Part shown: positions 63,901 through 64,000 of the stretch, in pieces
Numbering within the stretch: the first letter of the stretch is position 1
Layout of the letters: each line of letters starts with the position of its first letter
NCBI RefSeq assembly: GCF_000002995.4
Contig: NW_025062477.1
Coordinates: forward strand, 5,614,649-5,678,648
Reading direction: 5' to 3'
Origin: Brugia malayi
Taxonomy: Eukaryota > Nematoda > Chromadorea > Rhabditida > Onchocercidae
Length of the DNA stretch: 64,000 nucleotides
Position numbers and translations under genes: made by a program
Notes under the pieces: generated by a model
What the model saw: the letters and a program-made list of their open reading frames with translations, nothing else
Told to the model about the DNA's origin: nothing
The model's database searches: none

Positions 63901-64000
63901 GATGGTAAAACATGCTGCAATATACGATTACCAAGATGATTCTGTTGCAAAAGTTCCTGCGGTACTAACATATGTGTTGCTAGATCAGGCCGTACACCAA
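57901..64000 (-). CDS. myrf: Myelin regulatory factor (MYRF/PQN-47) membrane-bound transcription factor, 5' end beyond window
   Basis: ER or plasma-membrane-anchored transcription factor that trimerises, cleaves itself and releases its N-terminal half to the nucleus; in C. elegans MYRF proteins drive moulting and larval synaptic timing. Exons run from the window edge to TAA at 57903-57901. Order: Pro/Gln-rich N-terminus (QQQQQPHNP; basic RKRMRSE, likely nuclear localisation), NDT80-type DNA-binding domain (about 63043-61760, with [20 protein letters not shown] and KKHNHFQ-like region then [17 protein letters not shown]), chaperone-like auto-processing ICA domain (61485-60978: [38 protein letters not shown]), coiled coil (60738-60468), one membrane segment ([20 protein letters not shown]) across the 60115/59888 junction, and a Cys-containing C-terminal luminal domain ([28 protein letters not shown]). 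The catalytic Ser and Lys, five residues apart in SDRRMK, are both present. The N-terminal part is missing only because the window ends. Confidence 0.95.

Overview
The window looks like AT-rich nuclear DNA from a parasitic nematode, most likely a spirurid or filarial worm. This rests on the gene content (a full levamisole-type receptor subunit closely resembling Caenorhabditis elegans UNC-38, a CEH-2/EMX homeobox gene, a MYRF/PQN-47 gene), on short exons separated by AT-rich introns with TTTCAG-type acceptors, and on 20-60% of the DNA being simple-repeat-rich spacer. I cannot fix the species. I see no prokaryotic operons, CRISPR arrays, tRNA or rRNA genes, transposase genes or Wolbachia-like inserts.

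Layout. 0-13 kb is dense: three minus-strand genes run head to tail, MEAF6 (13106-12185), vps-34 (11071-4727) and the 5' half of an ARFGEF3/BIG3-like gene (3711 to beyond base 1). MEAF6 shares a ~0.9 kb divergent upstream region with a plus-strand DIPK1/FAM69-type divergent kinase gene (14026-18736). At 20.2-23.9 kb a minus-strand RING-finger gene contains a second, degenerate RING half. From 24 to 36 kb the DNA is gene-poor; it holds one small two-exon secreted acidic protein (27493-27085), two orphan plus-strand exon-like segments, a diverged ~330-bp tandem duplication and several microsatellites. ceh-2 occupies 42239-36108, preceded by a 75-bp tandem repeat and a 477-bp TCTA array. A repeat-rich desert (42.2-49.3 kb) includes a seven-copy 41-bp minisatellite. 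unc-38 (54684-49277) and the MYRF gene (entering from beyond base 64000 and ending at 57901) fill the right end.

Functionally the named genes are housekeeping or neuronal/developmental: PI3P synthesis for endosomes and autophagy (VPS-34), histone acetyltransferase complexes (MEAF6), secretory-pathway proteins (ARFGEF3-like, DIPK1-like), neuronal patterning (CEH-2), muscle acetylcholine reception and anthelmintic sensitivity (UNC-38), and moulting/larval timing (MYRF). They do not form a pathway. From memory, vps-34, ceh-2 and unc-38 are all on chromosome I of C. elegans, so the block may preserve ancient chromosome-arm linkage.

I did not find a convincing new multi-gene system. The items most worth following are the tandem-RING protein, the exon-duplicated secreted protein, the orphan exons and the hairpin-bearing minisatellite.
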